A stretch of 64,000 nucleotides of DNA. Source: Phytoseiulus persimilis. Lineage: Eukaryota; Arthropoda; Arachnida; Mesostigmata; Phytoseiidae. Under the pieces are notes generated by a model. It was not told the origin of the DNA and did not search any database. It saw only the letters and a list, made by a program, of their open reading frames with translations. The DNA lies in NCBI GenBank assembly GCA_037576195.1, contig CM075102.1, positions 25,106,745 to 25,170,744 of the forward strand. The letters are read 5' to 3'. Both the position numbers and the translations under genes were made by a program. Below are positions 1 to 9,546 of this stretch, one piece after another (within the stretch, counting starts at the first letter, position 1; every line of letters starts with the position of its first letter).

Positions 1-1234
1 ATCAATATGCCAAGCAGCGAAGCGAAGTTGTCAATGGCCAATCCAGGAAACAGGGCGTAGTGGACTCTATGTTCGAATGAATGTTCTCCAGGTTTCCAAA
101 TCAAACCTTGAAAATCTCGGGCCAGATGAGCACGCCGAGCGTGACGCGATTCCTGGTGTGTCTCCAGTCAAAACCCGTGATCTCCCCAGCTCCATCTTCC
201 AGCCATCGGGTCGCACCTTTCGCCCTCAAGTACCTTGCGGAATGGCGAGTCTGATCAGTTGTATTCGGCATGAGCATCGTTCCCAATATTTGTCTTCTCG
301 TTCCTCGTCGGCTGAGCGAGGTTCTTGATGTGAGTTGTCACTGCGCTCACCTTATCATGAAGTTCATCAGGAAGCTTTTACCCTGACGCGAACGTCCAGC
401 TATAGAAATAACGGAAACTTTCTGATTCAGGTCGTCCTCTGAGAGTAGCTCTCGCACACGAGAGGCTTCAGCAGTGCAGTCCTTGCCGGGTTGAAAAACG
501 CGGATTGGAGCGAGCATCTTTGGAACAAAGGAACACGATCAGAACGATGGAAACGGTGGCGAAACAGGGAAGTTTCAGATCGAATGGGTGGGCCTTCAGT
601 GAACAGCGTTTTCCTCGATGATTTCAAAAATTTCCCCGCGACGAGCACGAGTGAAGAGACGACACTGCGCACGCGTCACGTGTGTGTCGCGCCGACAACA
701 GCATCCGTGCATGATTCGCTGCATGCTCCTCATGTTCATAATGATGCTCCATCGCCCTCATGATTCCATGTACATCTTCCATTACAGAAGAGTACCCTCA
801 TGATATCAGGGTGACTTTCTCCAGCATTCTGGTGTCATCTGGTGTCACTCTGATTCCGGGAGCAGCGGCAACCTGATAGAGAGCTGAGCATTCAAGAGAT
901 TTCACCTCGTTTCAAAGAGTTATTGGCCGTTCCCGAAGCCTCCCTCGAATCTCAATGTGTCCCACTCAAACTTTCCGGCTCGTCACAAAGCTCCCTGGGG
1001 GCATCTTCATACACCGCAAGCTTCGGGCCTCCCGCTCTGAACCATTTCTTGTTTCGCGCTGATGGATAGGCAGACTTGAAGTACTTGATGCAGAATCATT
1101 CATGGTTTAATCAGAGACCGCGTATTTCCGTCGAGTTCCGCTCGCTCTTCTTCAGAGCTGAGGGTTTCAAACGTTCCAGAAACGCTATTCGCTCAATATC
1201 CCGGCCAGAGTAGGGAGTGCCGAAAGAACATCTA
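1..1234. other. Unassigned flank left of the mariner
   Basis: No recognisable gene, RNA or element end. Open frames on both strands are short (under about 90 codons) and overlap each other, as expected by chance. Only minor local repetition is seen, for example the 9-mer CTGGTGTCA twice near 820-845. Intergenic or intronic DNA is the simplest reading. Confidence 0.5.
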
Positions 1235-1264
1235 TTAGGTAAGTGAAAAAGTTCGTCGGCTTTT
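1235..1264 (+). repeat. mariner left terminal inverted repeat
   Basis: Thirty bases beginning TTAGGTAAGTGAAAAAGTTC, directly after TA at 1233-1234. It differs from the right terminus only at position 11 (G here, C there). Confidence 0.93.
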
Positions 1265-1413
1265 TGAAGCCGCATTCTCGAAATTCCCGCGCTCTGCAGC
1301 AGGCAGCCTTAGGGTGCGCCTGGGTGTTTACATTGAAGAGCAGACTCTCGGCTGCGCGCGGATGCACTGCTCCCAACTTTATCGTAAACTCGTGGAATCA
1401 GCAGCTATTTGAA

Positions 1414-2438
1414 ATGTAGGAACAAAAAGCGCATTTCCGACACATCATGTTGTTCTCCTACCGCGAAGCCTTGAGTGCAGCGCAGACAACGTGGGAGATA
1501 CGCGCTGTTTAAGGCGAAAACGCACCACACAAATCCACGGTCGGAGAGCGATTCGCCCGTTTCGAAGCCGGAAATTTCAATCTTGAAGATGGGCCGAGAT
1601 CAGGACGACCTCAAGTTGTGGGGACGGACGAAATCATGAGCTTGGTTACTTCCAATCCAGCCTTGACCATAAAAGAAATCGAAGATGTGACGGGAGTCTC
1701 ACCGAACCGTTTGGAATCGCCTCCATCAAGCAGGTTTCTCAAGCGAGCGGAATATCTGGCTACCACACGACCTCACTGATAGGCAGCTCGAACGACGCCC
1801 GTCACCTATTCCCCCGGAAGGACCACAAGGAATCGTTACTGAAGAGATTGATAACCGGCGATCAAAAATGGATATTCTACAGAAACGCAACACAGAGAAG
1901 AAGCTGGGTCCGCAAAGGTTCTCAGGCAGCAGCTATCCCCAGACCAGAACTTCATCAAAAAAAGGTCATGCTGAGCTGCTGGTGGGACTGCAAAGGCGTA
2001 GTGTTTTTTGAGCTGCTCCCGATGGATCAGACTATCAACTCCGAAGTCTACTGCAGACAACTTGAAGATTTGAAGACCGCAGTTGCATCCAAGCGCCCAG
2101 GTTTGGCAAACAGGTGGGGCGTGGTTTTTCAACATGATGATGCGAGACCACACAAAAGTTTGGCTTCCCGGCAGAAATCCGCGGAGTTTGATTGGGATAA
2201 GCTACCGCACCCAGCTTATAGTCCCGACCTCGCACCATCAGATTATCAATTGTTCAGGTCTCTGCAGAACTCTCTTGACGGCAACACATTTGAATCTCTG
2301 GAGGGTATTGAAAATCACCTCGATCGATATTTTGAAAATAAAGAGAAGAAGTTCTCGGAGAAGAGAATCATGGGTTTACCAGAGCGATAGGCGAAGGTCA
2401 TCGAACGAATCGGAGATTCCGAGACCAATCTGACCATC
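1414..2438 (+). pseudogene. mariner transposase, disrupted
   Basis: Cut-and-paste transposase of about 340 residues, with an N-terminal DNA-binding helix-turn-helix part and a C-terminal DD34D catalytic part. The frame opens with ATG at 1414, has a TAG as codon 2 and a TAA near 1511, and reads FRHIMLFSY, FEAGNFNLEDGPRSGRP and an HTH-like stretch TIKEIEDVTGVSPNR up to about 1720. A frameshift follows. The catalytic half resumes near 1830 with SLLKRLITGDQKWIFY (first Asp), then KKVMLSCWWD, HDDARPH (second Asp) and YSPDLAPSDYQLF (third Asp), down to GIMGLPER. The Trp that normally follows PER is a TAG stop at 2388-2390. All three catalytic Asp are kept, but at least three stops and one frameshift make it inactive. 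The only long open stretch is 1848-2390. Confidence 0.93.
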
Positions 2439-2630
2439 CTCCCCAAGTCTGCAGGGGTGATTCCGAGACCGATCTGAACATACTTTTCCAAGTCTGGAGG
2501 GGTGATCTCGAGACAAATCTAATCGTACTTTTCAAAACCTGGAGGGGTGATTCCGGGACCAATCTGACCATGCTTCTCCGAATCTGGAGGGTTGATTACG
2601 ACACCAATCTGACCATACTTCTCAAAACCA
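2415..2630 (+). repeat. 45-bp tandem repeat, about 4.8 copies, inside the mariner
   Basis: Successive units start at 2415, 2459, 2504, 2549 and 2594. Each begins GATTCCGAGACCAATCTGA or a close variant and ends near CTGGAGGGGT. The first unit is 44 bp, the next three are 45 bp and the last is partial. It begins immediately after the transposase's residual C-terminus and lies well inside the right terminus. Copies differ by several substitutions, so the array is not recent. Confidence 0.9.
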
Positions 2631-2866
2631 TGATGCAGACCAAGTGAAGAGAGAGAAAAGTGCCTCGATTCCAGGTCAGAATCCTATCGAGAATCGGTGG
2701 CCACTCCCGAAGGTCTCATGACACTACATGTAAGGCAATGTATGTCTGTCAGCAGTAGACTCCTGAAGCAAGGGACGGGCCAGCCAGCGTAGTCGGCCGA
2801 AGGCCGGCTAGTAATTGAATGAAAATATTGTTGTCTGCAGAGATTTAGCTCCTCAAAATATGGTAG

Positions 2867-2896
2867 AAAAGCCGACGAACTTTTTGACTTACCTAA
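2867..2896 (-). repeat. mariner right terminal inverted repeat
   Basis: Reverse complement of the left terminus with one mismatch. It is followed by TA at 2897-2898, completing the TA duplication. Confidence 0.93.
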
Positions 2897-3093
2897 TACA
2901 TCAATTCGAAATGTACGAGCCAATGCTGCACCACGGCCTCGTGAAGCGAACGTCCATGGGAAGATGTCGACTGTTAGCAGGAAGTTTTTTCACGCAACTT
3001 GACTGTAGGCAAAACTCACGCGTAGTGAGGGCCACGCTTGCGAATTCCCCTGCCAAGTGCGCTTCGCGGAGTCCCGACCAGGCGGCTGCGGAC

Positions 3094-3103
3094 AGTGCAC
3101 CAT
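3094..3103 (+). repeat. Left copy of the R1 target-site duplication
   Basis: AGTGCACCAT, repeated exactly after the poly-A tail at 6772-6781. The coding frame that appears to begin upstream near 3057 is therefore flanking DNA fused by chance to the truncated gag. Confidence 0.85.
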
Positions 3104-3750
3104 CATAGTGTCTCGCATGGACATGGTCACTGACGAGTCGGAGATCGATGAAGAACTCACCGGATGCCCAAACGCCAGAAACGCATTAGGAAGGCCGCAG
3201 GAAGGATGCGTTCGAGTGGAACAGATAAGAGAAACGAAATCAGGGGAAAGAACAGCCTTGGTCCGACTATCCAAATCCGACGCTGAAAGGATGCTTAAGA
3301 TGGGAAGGATCAAGATCGGATGGCAACTCTGCAGCGTAAAAAAAATGGTATGATGTTCCTATCTGCTATAGGTGTCAGGGAGTTGGTCACAAATCCAACA
3401 CTTGCTCAGTAGAAGATACAAAAGAGAGGAAGTGCCACCGATGCGGAGGCAACGACTACATCGGCAAGAACTGTAAAGCAGCAGAAACTTTCTGTACAAG
3501 CTGTGAAGCAAGCGGACATTCGGCATACTCATCACTGTGCCCGAAGTATCGACGGATCATCCAGACGATGCGAGACCGGTCGCGAAGCAGAGGACAACGA
3601 ACTGAGAATGTCGAGAACCGCGGACCAGCAATCGGAAAACCCACAGAAGCCGAGACGCAAGGGAAGACCATAGGAAACAGAACAAAGGAGTCTGAAGGAT
3701 GGAGCACAATGCAGAACGGGAAGAGGGTCCCGTCAGGAAACCTACAATGA
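3104..3750 (+). pseudogene. R1-like ORF1 (gag), truncated and frameshifted
   Basis: Nucleic-acid-binding gag protein. The first part (frame through 3353) ends with MGRIKIGWQLCSVKKM, which resembles the stretch just before the knuckles in R1 gag proteins. A +1 shift at the A-run near 3339-3346 moves the frame to the zinc knuckles. The first, at 3364-3405, is C-x2-C-x4-H-x4-C and intact. The second, at 3433-3474, has Tyr where His is expected. The third, at 3493-3540, is C-x2-C-x4-H-x6-C. A basic Arg/Ser/Lys tail follows. The TGA stop (3748-3750) overlaps the ORF2 start as ATGA, a usual R1 arrangement. The N-terminal half is missing through 5' truncation. Confidence 0.88.
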
Positions 3751-6531
3751 ACATGAAGATAGTACAGATCAACCTCAACAGATCTAGAGCAGCACACGCT
3801 CTCCTGGAAGACAGAGTCAACAAGGAAGATATCAGCGTATGTATACTGAGCGAAGTTGATAGAAAAATATCCAGCAGAAAACTTGGAAGAGACCAAGGAT
3901 GGATTTCTTAAGAATCAGGGGATATTGCCATATGGATCACCCGTAACTGTGAGGAAAGTATCAAGGAACGGAAGATAGCTGGAGGTATCACCGAGGTGGC
4001 CCTTCGCGAGAGCAACAAACGCATCCTCAGCTGTTATTTCTCACCGAACCGAAATACAGAAGAATGTATCAATATCATCGAAGCACTAGAAAACGTCGTT
4101 GAAGGAACGAGCGGACAGCTTATGGTACCGGAAGACTTCAATGCGGCATCAGCGGCCTGGGGAAGTGCTCGCAACACAACCAGGGGCAATGCCCTGGAGG
4201 AGCTACTGGCAAGACACGGATTGTATATACACAATGACAGCAAGAACCCCACGTTCCGAAGTGGTGCACTCGACCAGGAGATCCTCGCGCAAAGCATAGA
4301 TGAGGAATGCAAGAGACTTGACGATCTCAATATGAATGTAGACGAACATAATATTCTGAAGATCCTACGCAATGCCTGTCAGCCAGCATCCTCGAGAGCA
4401 CCACCCCAGCTTGGCCGAAAAAAGACAGCGTACTGGTGGACGCGAGAAGTCGCGGAGCAGAGAAGAACTTGCCTCTCAGCACGAAGAAACTACGTGCGAT
4501 CGAGAAGAAAAATACACATGAATCCCGAAGCAACGCAGCAGTCCTTAACGAGATACTCGCTGGAAAAAAAGAAGTACATGAAGACTATCTTGGACGCAGC
4601 ACGCGCGAGCTGGAGGGAGCTCCTAAAGAATCTCAGACAGGATGTGTGGGGTCTTCCATACAAGATCATCCGAGATAAGGTTGGCCGACACAGGTGACAG
4701 CTATCCTCCGAAACAAATGACAAGGCAGTCTCAGACCTCTTCCCAGAGGGCAACGATTTCGAGAGAGAAAACTTACCCATCAATAAAGAAGATATTCCCG
4801 AAGTAACCAATAAAGAAGTTATAGACGCTGCCGATCGAATCGCGCTCCGCAAAACACTGGGACCCGATGGCATCCCAGCAGAAGCTCTCAAGATACTCAT
4901 GAAGAGATGGCCATCCATCTTCGGAAAAGCCGCAAACGCGATCATACAGAGTGGAATCTTCCCACCTCAAGGGAGAACTGCAAGGCTCGTACTGATCCCG
5001 AAACCTGGGAAACCAAACTCCTACAGACCCATATGCCTGCTGGGCACAACCGCCAAGACAGTGGAGAGCATCATGAACAGAAGACGACGAGATGAGCTTG
5101 AAGAGGACGGGCGTCTCTCCGAAAACCAGTTTGGCTTTAGAAGAGGAAGATCCACCCTGTCTGCCCTGGAAAGGGTCACCCTTCTAGATGTCAGGAATGC
5201 CTTCAATTCGGTCGAGTGAGAGGTCGTCCTGAAAAGTCTGCAGAAGAGGCAGATCCCCCTCGCCTCAAGAGAATACTGAGCTGCTACCACATAATAGATG
5301 GATCGTTGACGAGAAAGGTCGAACCCATCGAATGTCAGCGGGAGTTCCGCGGGGTTCGGTGTTAGGTGCCGACCTTGTGGAATGTGGCTTATGACGACGT
5401 TTGAGAGAGGTACTCCCAAGGGGAGCTGTGGCTATCGCATACGCCGACGACCTTGCGATCATAACGGAGGCAGGATCAATTGAGGAACTGGAGGAAATCA
5501 CACAGGACTCACGTGACATCATCTCACGGTGGATGAAAGCGAATCACCTCGCCCTTGCGCCTGAGAAAACGGAGGCTGTGATGCTGATCAAACGCAAAAA
5601 GGATCGCCTCCCAAAAGTAAAAGTGACCAGATCCGCGAAATACTTGGGAGTTCTATCACAGTCCGACCTGAAGGGTACTGAACACATCAAGATGGTCGTC
5701 AATAAGGCCACGAAAGCGGCAACCGACATAGTGACGATTTTACCGCGCACCTATGGAGCATCTGAGAACTAGAGGAGGATTTTGGCCAATGTGGCCCAAT
5801 CCATCGCACTGTATGCCGCCCCTATTTGGAGTCCATCTGCGCTGCGATACAAAAAGAACAGAGACGCTCTGGAACGAGCGCAAAGAATCACCGCGATAAG
5901 GATCACCAGAGCCTATCGCACGGTATCCACTTCAGCTTTGCTTGTGCTGGCCCGCGCGATCCCATGGCCCCTCCTAGCGCAGGAGAGAGTTGAGACCTAC
6001 AGTCGCGACAAGATCCGAGATGGGGACTACGATTCCGGAAGTGACGAGGAGGCCCACAAAAAGGATGAAGAGATACGCGAAGAGACGCTCAACAAGTGGC
6101 AACAATCTTGGAGCAGCTAGCTGACCGGCAGAACGACCTACGATAGCATATCGGATTTGCGAAGCTGAAACGAGCGCGAATTCGGTGAACTAACGTACCA
6201 CACAACCCAAGTCCTCACAAGACACGGAGATTTCCAGAAGTACCGTCATCGCTTCAAGAAAGCTCCTAGCCCACTGTGCATCCTTTGCGATTCAGGGGCA
6301 GAAGACGATGTGGATCATACGGTCTTCACTTGCGAAGCGCTGTCTCGGCCAAGACGAGGCTTAGAAGGGGGCTCTATCCCAGAACTGGTCCAGAAGATGC
6401 TGCAAAATTAAGGTAGGTGGAATTTAATCTCACGCAAAATAGGATGTATACTCGAAAAAAAGGAGTACATGCTCATGCGAAGAAACCCAGAACTAAACGG
6501 TCAACCTATGCCTGCGCCCGAGGTCCCGTAG
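3747..6531 (+). pseudogene. R1-like ORF2: endonuclease and reverse transcriptase, disrupted
   Basis: Starts with ATG in the ATGA overlap (MNMKIVQINLNRSRAAHALL, the usual start of the apurinic-type endonuclease). A degraded GDFNA-like motif, PEDFNAASAAWGS, lies near 4129-4167. The reverse transcriptase includes LIPKPGKPNSYRPICLL (about 4993-5043), QFGFRRGRSTLSALE, LDVRNAFNS with a catalytic Asp, and YADD at 5440-5451, then WMKANHLALAPEKTE. A C-terminal CILCDSGAEDDVDHTVFTC finger sits near 6275-6335. In-frame stops occur at 3909, 4695, 5217 and 6118, with at least one frameshift between 5219 and 5401 and others further on. Longest open pieces are 3996-4697, 4899-5219, 5401-5772 and 5782-6120. 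No intact enzyme can be made. Confidence 0.93.
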
Positions 6532-6771
6532 GAACCCTAGCCGCAAGACAGAACGAAGAATAGATAAAAAAAAAAGGAGACGAGAGCTGAATGACGAAGC
6601 GGACGGCCCTTGGTGACCCGGAAGTAACACAATACAGGGCTTTCCTTGAGTGCCCAGTCAACAAAGGGCGGAGGGAGGGGTTTTAGAGGACACACCTCAT
6701 AACTAGGGCAACGGACGTAAGTCCTATCTCTTGTATCCGAGGGTATTCCCCCTCCCGCCGGGAAAAAAAAA
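6532..6771 (+). other. R1-like 3' UTR and poly-A tail
   Basis: About 240 bp between the end of ORF2 and the target duplication. It contains an internal run of ten A at 6566-6575, a GGGGTTTTAGAGGACACACC block typical in style of R1-clade 3' UTRs, and a terminal run of ten A at 6763-6772. The internal A-run could mark an older 3' end or simply be a slippage run. Confidence 0.75.
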
Positions 6772-6781
6772 AGTGCACCAT
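6772..6781 (+). repeat. Right copy of the R1 target-site duplication
   Basis: AGTGCACCAT directly after the poly-A tail, identical to 3094-3103. Its first A may belong to the tail, so the duplication is 9 or 10 bp. Confidence 0.85.
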
Positions 6782-9379
6782 ACATGGAGGCATTTCCTGG
6801 GGTACCCCCAGCGGGTCAGGAAACAGTAATGTTCCAAGGAAGCGACCCTCTCTCTCATAACTTTAGAAGTCTCCGCAACGGCTCCCTGACCGCCGTCTCC
6901 GTGTGATGATCGAGTTATTCCATGGAAGCTGATGGGTTCGTAGAAATATTCTGCACCTAGAGGACAAGATCTGGAGTTCCGGCCCGATACTTCTCAGGCC
7001 ACCTTGACCTATGCAGAAGTCGGAACGCAGACGGCTGCGTCGCACAAGGCTCGAGGACTCGGGAACTCGCCGCTAAGCATTTCACTGACACCGGCTCGGA
7101 CGGAGGAAATTGCGGACCGCTCTCTCCGTGGACCATCCATCGCTTGAGTTCGGTGGGTCGAAAGATGTCTTCTATGAAAGTTTCCAATGAGTCATGAGAT
7201 GCGGTTTGACGTCTGCGAGGTCATCTCTCTCTAGTCTAAGACCACTCTCCGACCAAGTGTTTCCGGTCATGAGAAGGTTGCATGGTGCGTTCTACTCGGA
7301 GTTCCCGGAATCGACCAGGGGGAAGTTTTCAACTCCTAAATGATAGTTTCTTCATCGACGCCACGCGGAGAGGGCGGGGGAATATAACAGACCCGAACAC
7401 GGTGAAAACTTTCAAGTGGCCGAGATAGACGCCCTGGATCTTCTGCTTGACGTTGGAGATTTTCCTTGAGGAAGGAAGGATGCTCAACGAAAAATTAGCG
7501 TTCTTTGATGGACGTTCCGGTATTGGGGAAATTTGAGTGCCCACACAATTACGGACGTTTCCTTTCCCGAGGCGATTTCATTCGTTTCCTGGAGTAGCGC
7601 ACAGATGAAAGATGCCGCGATCCAGTTTTCCAACATCAATTTTCCAAATTTTTCGGACGAAGCTCGGGAACTCCGGGCCACCCTGAATTCAGAAGGAAGG
7701 CTGATCAAGGCTGAGATGATCGTAGCTGAGATCACGCATCATACATGAATGGAAAAAGTGAAATACTATGGAAGGCCACGCTCTCCGACCAGTTTATTGT
7801 CTTCGCGCACTGGCGGATGGCTCCTGATAATTTTCGCCCGTACCCCATACTCTGAATTCATGATTCGTACCTAGACATGTATTTCCGTATTGCGCATTAC
7901 GGAATCTGGCCGTATTACGACGGCCCGTCACAGAAAACGTATCTTAGCGAGCTCGAAGTATTCCAAATCTATGTGACATGTCTCCAAAGAGCGAGATCCG
8001 GCAAAGATGAGGTTTCAAGCTCAGGAGTCGTTTCCTTGAGGTGCATGAGAAACCTGAGCTCCAGAAAAATCACAACACCTCGATGTGACTATCGAAGAGT
8101 GAACACTCGACTCACTCCTTGAGGAAGATCGTAGGAAATGTTGAATCTCTTTTCTATGGAAGCGATTTGGCGATTTCAAGCGCTCGTTGCGCATCGCCCA
8201 GCTCAAACAAAACGGTCCACTCGCGGGCTCTGCGCACCTCCTGGTCTGGACCATCGAAGAACCGCAAGGCTGCGTTAAGGAAAGGCTTTGAGATAGCGCT
8301 CACAGCTTCCGAGATCTCCGAGAAGCTAAAGCCTCGAAGAGGACAACTGTGTTGTGTATCGCAAAGAAGCTCACGGGAGCCCAGAAGGGAACGAGACTCC
8401 TTCCCTTTCTCGTGCTCAATGTCACGAAATCGTTCGATGCTTAATGTCACGTGGCCATGCTAATGGGAAATGTCCCGGAGTCTGAGGCTCAGGGAAGATT
8501 TCCAAGAGAGTGAAGAAAGGACTTTCCTGCAAGATTCTGCTACCGCTCAAAAACCTGATGTGAACCAAATATAGCTCCCAGGTCGACCCGGGTTCAGTTT
8601 TGAAAAAAAAGCGCGCCAGACCCGAACCCCTCGGTCATTCAATCTGAAACCATGACCCAGAGAGGAGCTCTCGGTTTTGGTAATTTTTCAGGGATGGCTC
8701 GTCAGATAGTAGGAGTAGAACTCGAGGGCTGGTCCAGTGGCGTACGTGAAGTAGCCACCATCCGAGCCCGTTCTCGCAGTGACGGGGGAGGCGGCGCGTT
8801 TCCGCGTGCTCGCCTCGAGTGCAGCTCTGTACGGCGACGCCTTTTGGTTTCCGCGGCGAAAAACAACAAGATGAGATCTTGGATCATAAGCAGCTACACA
8901 CTCGGCAAGCGATGCCGAACTGACGAATCATTCTCTGGAGAAAGGGACGACTGAGGCTCGCTCTGAAGTGACACGAGCATAGAGTACATTCGAGGCGTTT
9001 ACGATAGATAGTCTCCTTTTAAATTGCTCGGTGAGAGTGACCGAGCTCTCTATCGGACTTACTTCCAGGTGCGGAAGACAAACGTGGAATTGAGGACTCT
9101 TCCAGCGAGACGATTGTGTGGACAACGTCTGGGCGACCCGTACGTGCTATGCCCTCGAGGATGGTTCCCAAGAGCCAGACCTCGGAGAACTCATTTGCTG
9201 TCACTATGTCAAGAATCTGAGAGCTGTCCTGATCTCCGTCGCCAGACTTCATCGTCGGGACAGGAGTTTCTTGCTCGTTTTCATCCTGGTGTAGGAATAT
9301 TTTTAATGAGTTGGATTCCCTTAAAAATCTTCATCAAGGAAGCATTTGGGTGAGTCACGAAGAAATGTCAAAAGCTCCT
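6782..9379. other. Unassigned stretch between R1 element and LINE remnant
   Basis: No recognisable gene. The most protein-like frames are minus 8154-8450 (98 codons, charged, containing FDGPDQEVRRAREW) and plus 7533-7748 (71 codons). Neither matches a family I know and neither has clear splice signals. Minus 9019-9252 is likewise open and charged without a match. These could be decayed gag-like sequence or chance frames. Confidence 0.4.
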
Positions 9380-9546
9380 CCGGGCGGGTTGCAAGATTGA
9401 CTGGCCTTTGAGGCGTTATCTCCGCAGCGCAGGAAATCACGGTCACGATATCGAAAAATCGGAGCGACGCACCTGAAATGCGGCCGAGAGGAAGAATCTC
9501 TCCAATATTCCATTCTCGAATGCGAACGACTCGCAGATCCGGAGTG
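9380..9546 (+). pseudogene. Possible C-terminal fragment of a non-LTR retrotransposon ORF2
   Basis: One plus-strand frame reads HLKCGREEESLQYSILECER before a TGA at 9544-9546. This recalls the Cys/His tail of R1/Jockey ORF2 proteins (C-G-x-E-E-x-x-x-H-x-x-x-E-C). The preceding bases in another frame give TGL-RRYL, like the usual TGHG-x-x-x-x-YL stretch. One Cys and the His are replaced and the frame is shifted, so this is at best a remnant. It is independent of the element at 3104-6771. Confidence 0.3.

Larger units (their letters stand above)
1235..2896 (+). mobile_element. mariner (Tc1/mariner superfamily, irritans-like), inactive
   Basis: Both ends are present. Left 1235-1264 and right 2867-2896 are inverted repeats starting TTAGGTAAGT and reading into GTTCGTCGGCTTTT, matching at 29 of 30 positions. 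Each is flanked by TA (1233-1234 and 2897-2898), the target duplication made by this superfamily. Inside is a decayed transposase on the plus strand, followed by a 45-bp tandem array and about 230 bp of other sequence. At 1662 bp it is longer than the usual ~1.3 kb mariner, and the array accounts for much of the excess. The near-perfect termini beside a broken gene mean this copy could at most have been moved in trans. Family placement rests on the transposase's resemblance to irritans-group proteins from memory. Confidence 0.93.
3104..6771 (+). mobile_element. R1-clade non-LTR retrotransposon, 5' truncated, inactive
   Basis: Gag (three zinc-knuckle motifs), then endonuclease, reverse transcriptase and a C-terminal Cys/His motif, in the order of two-ORF R1/Jockey-type LINEs. 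The 3' end is a run of ten A (6763-6772). The 10-mer AGTGCACCAT occurs at 3094-3103 and again at 6772-6781, bracketing the element. I read this as a target-site duplication (its first A may belong to the tail), which places the 5' junction at 3104, inside gag. R1 elements usually insert in 28S rDNA. The flanks here do not resemble rDNA, so this is an R1-like element outside the classical site. Internal stops and frameshifts show it is dead. Confidence 0.92.
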
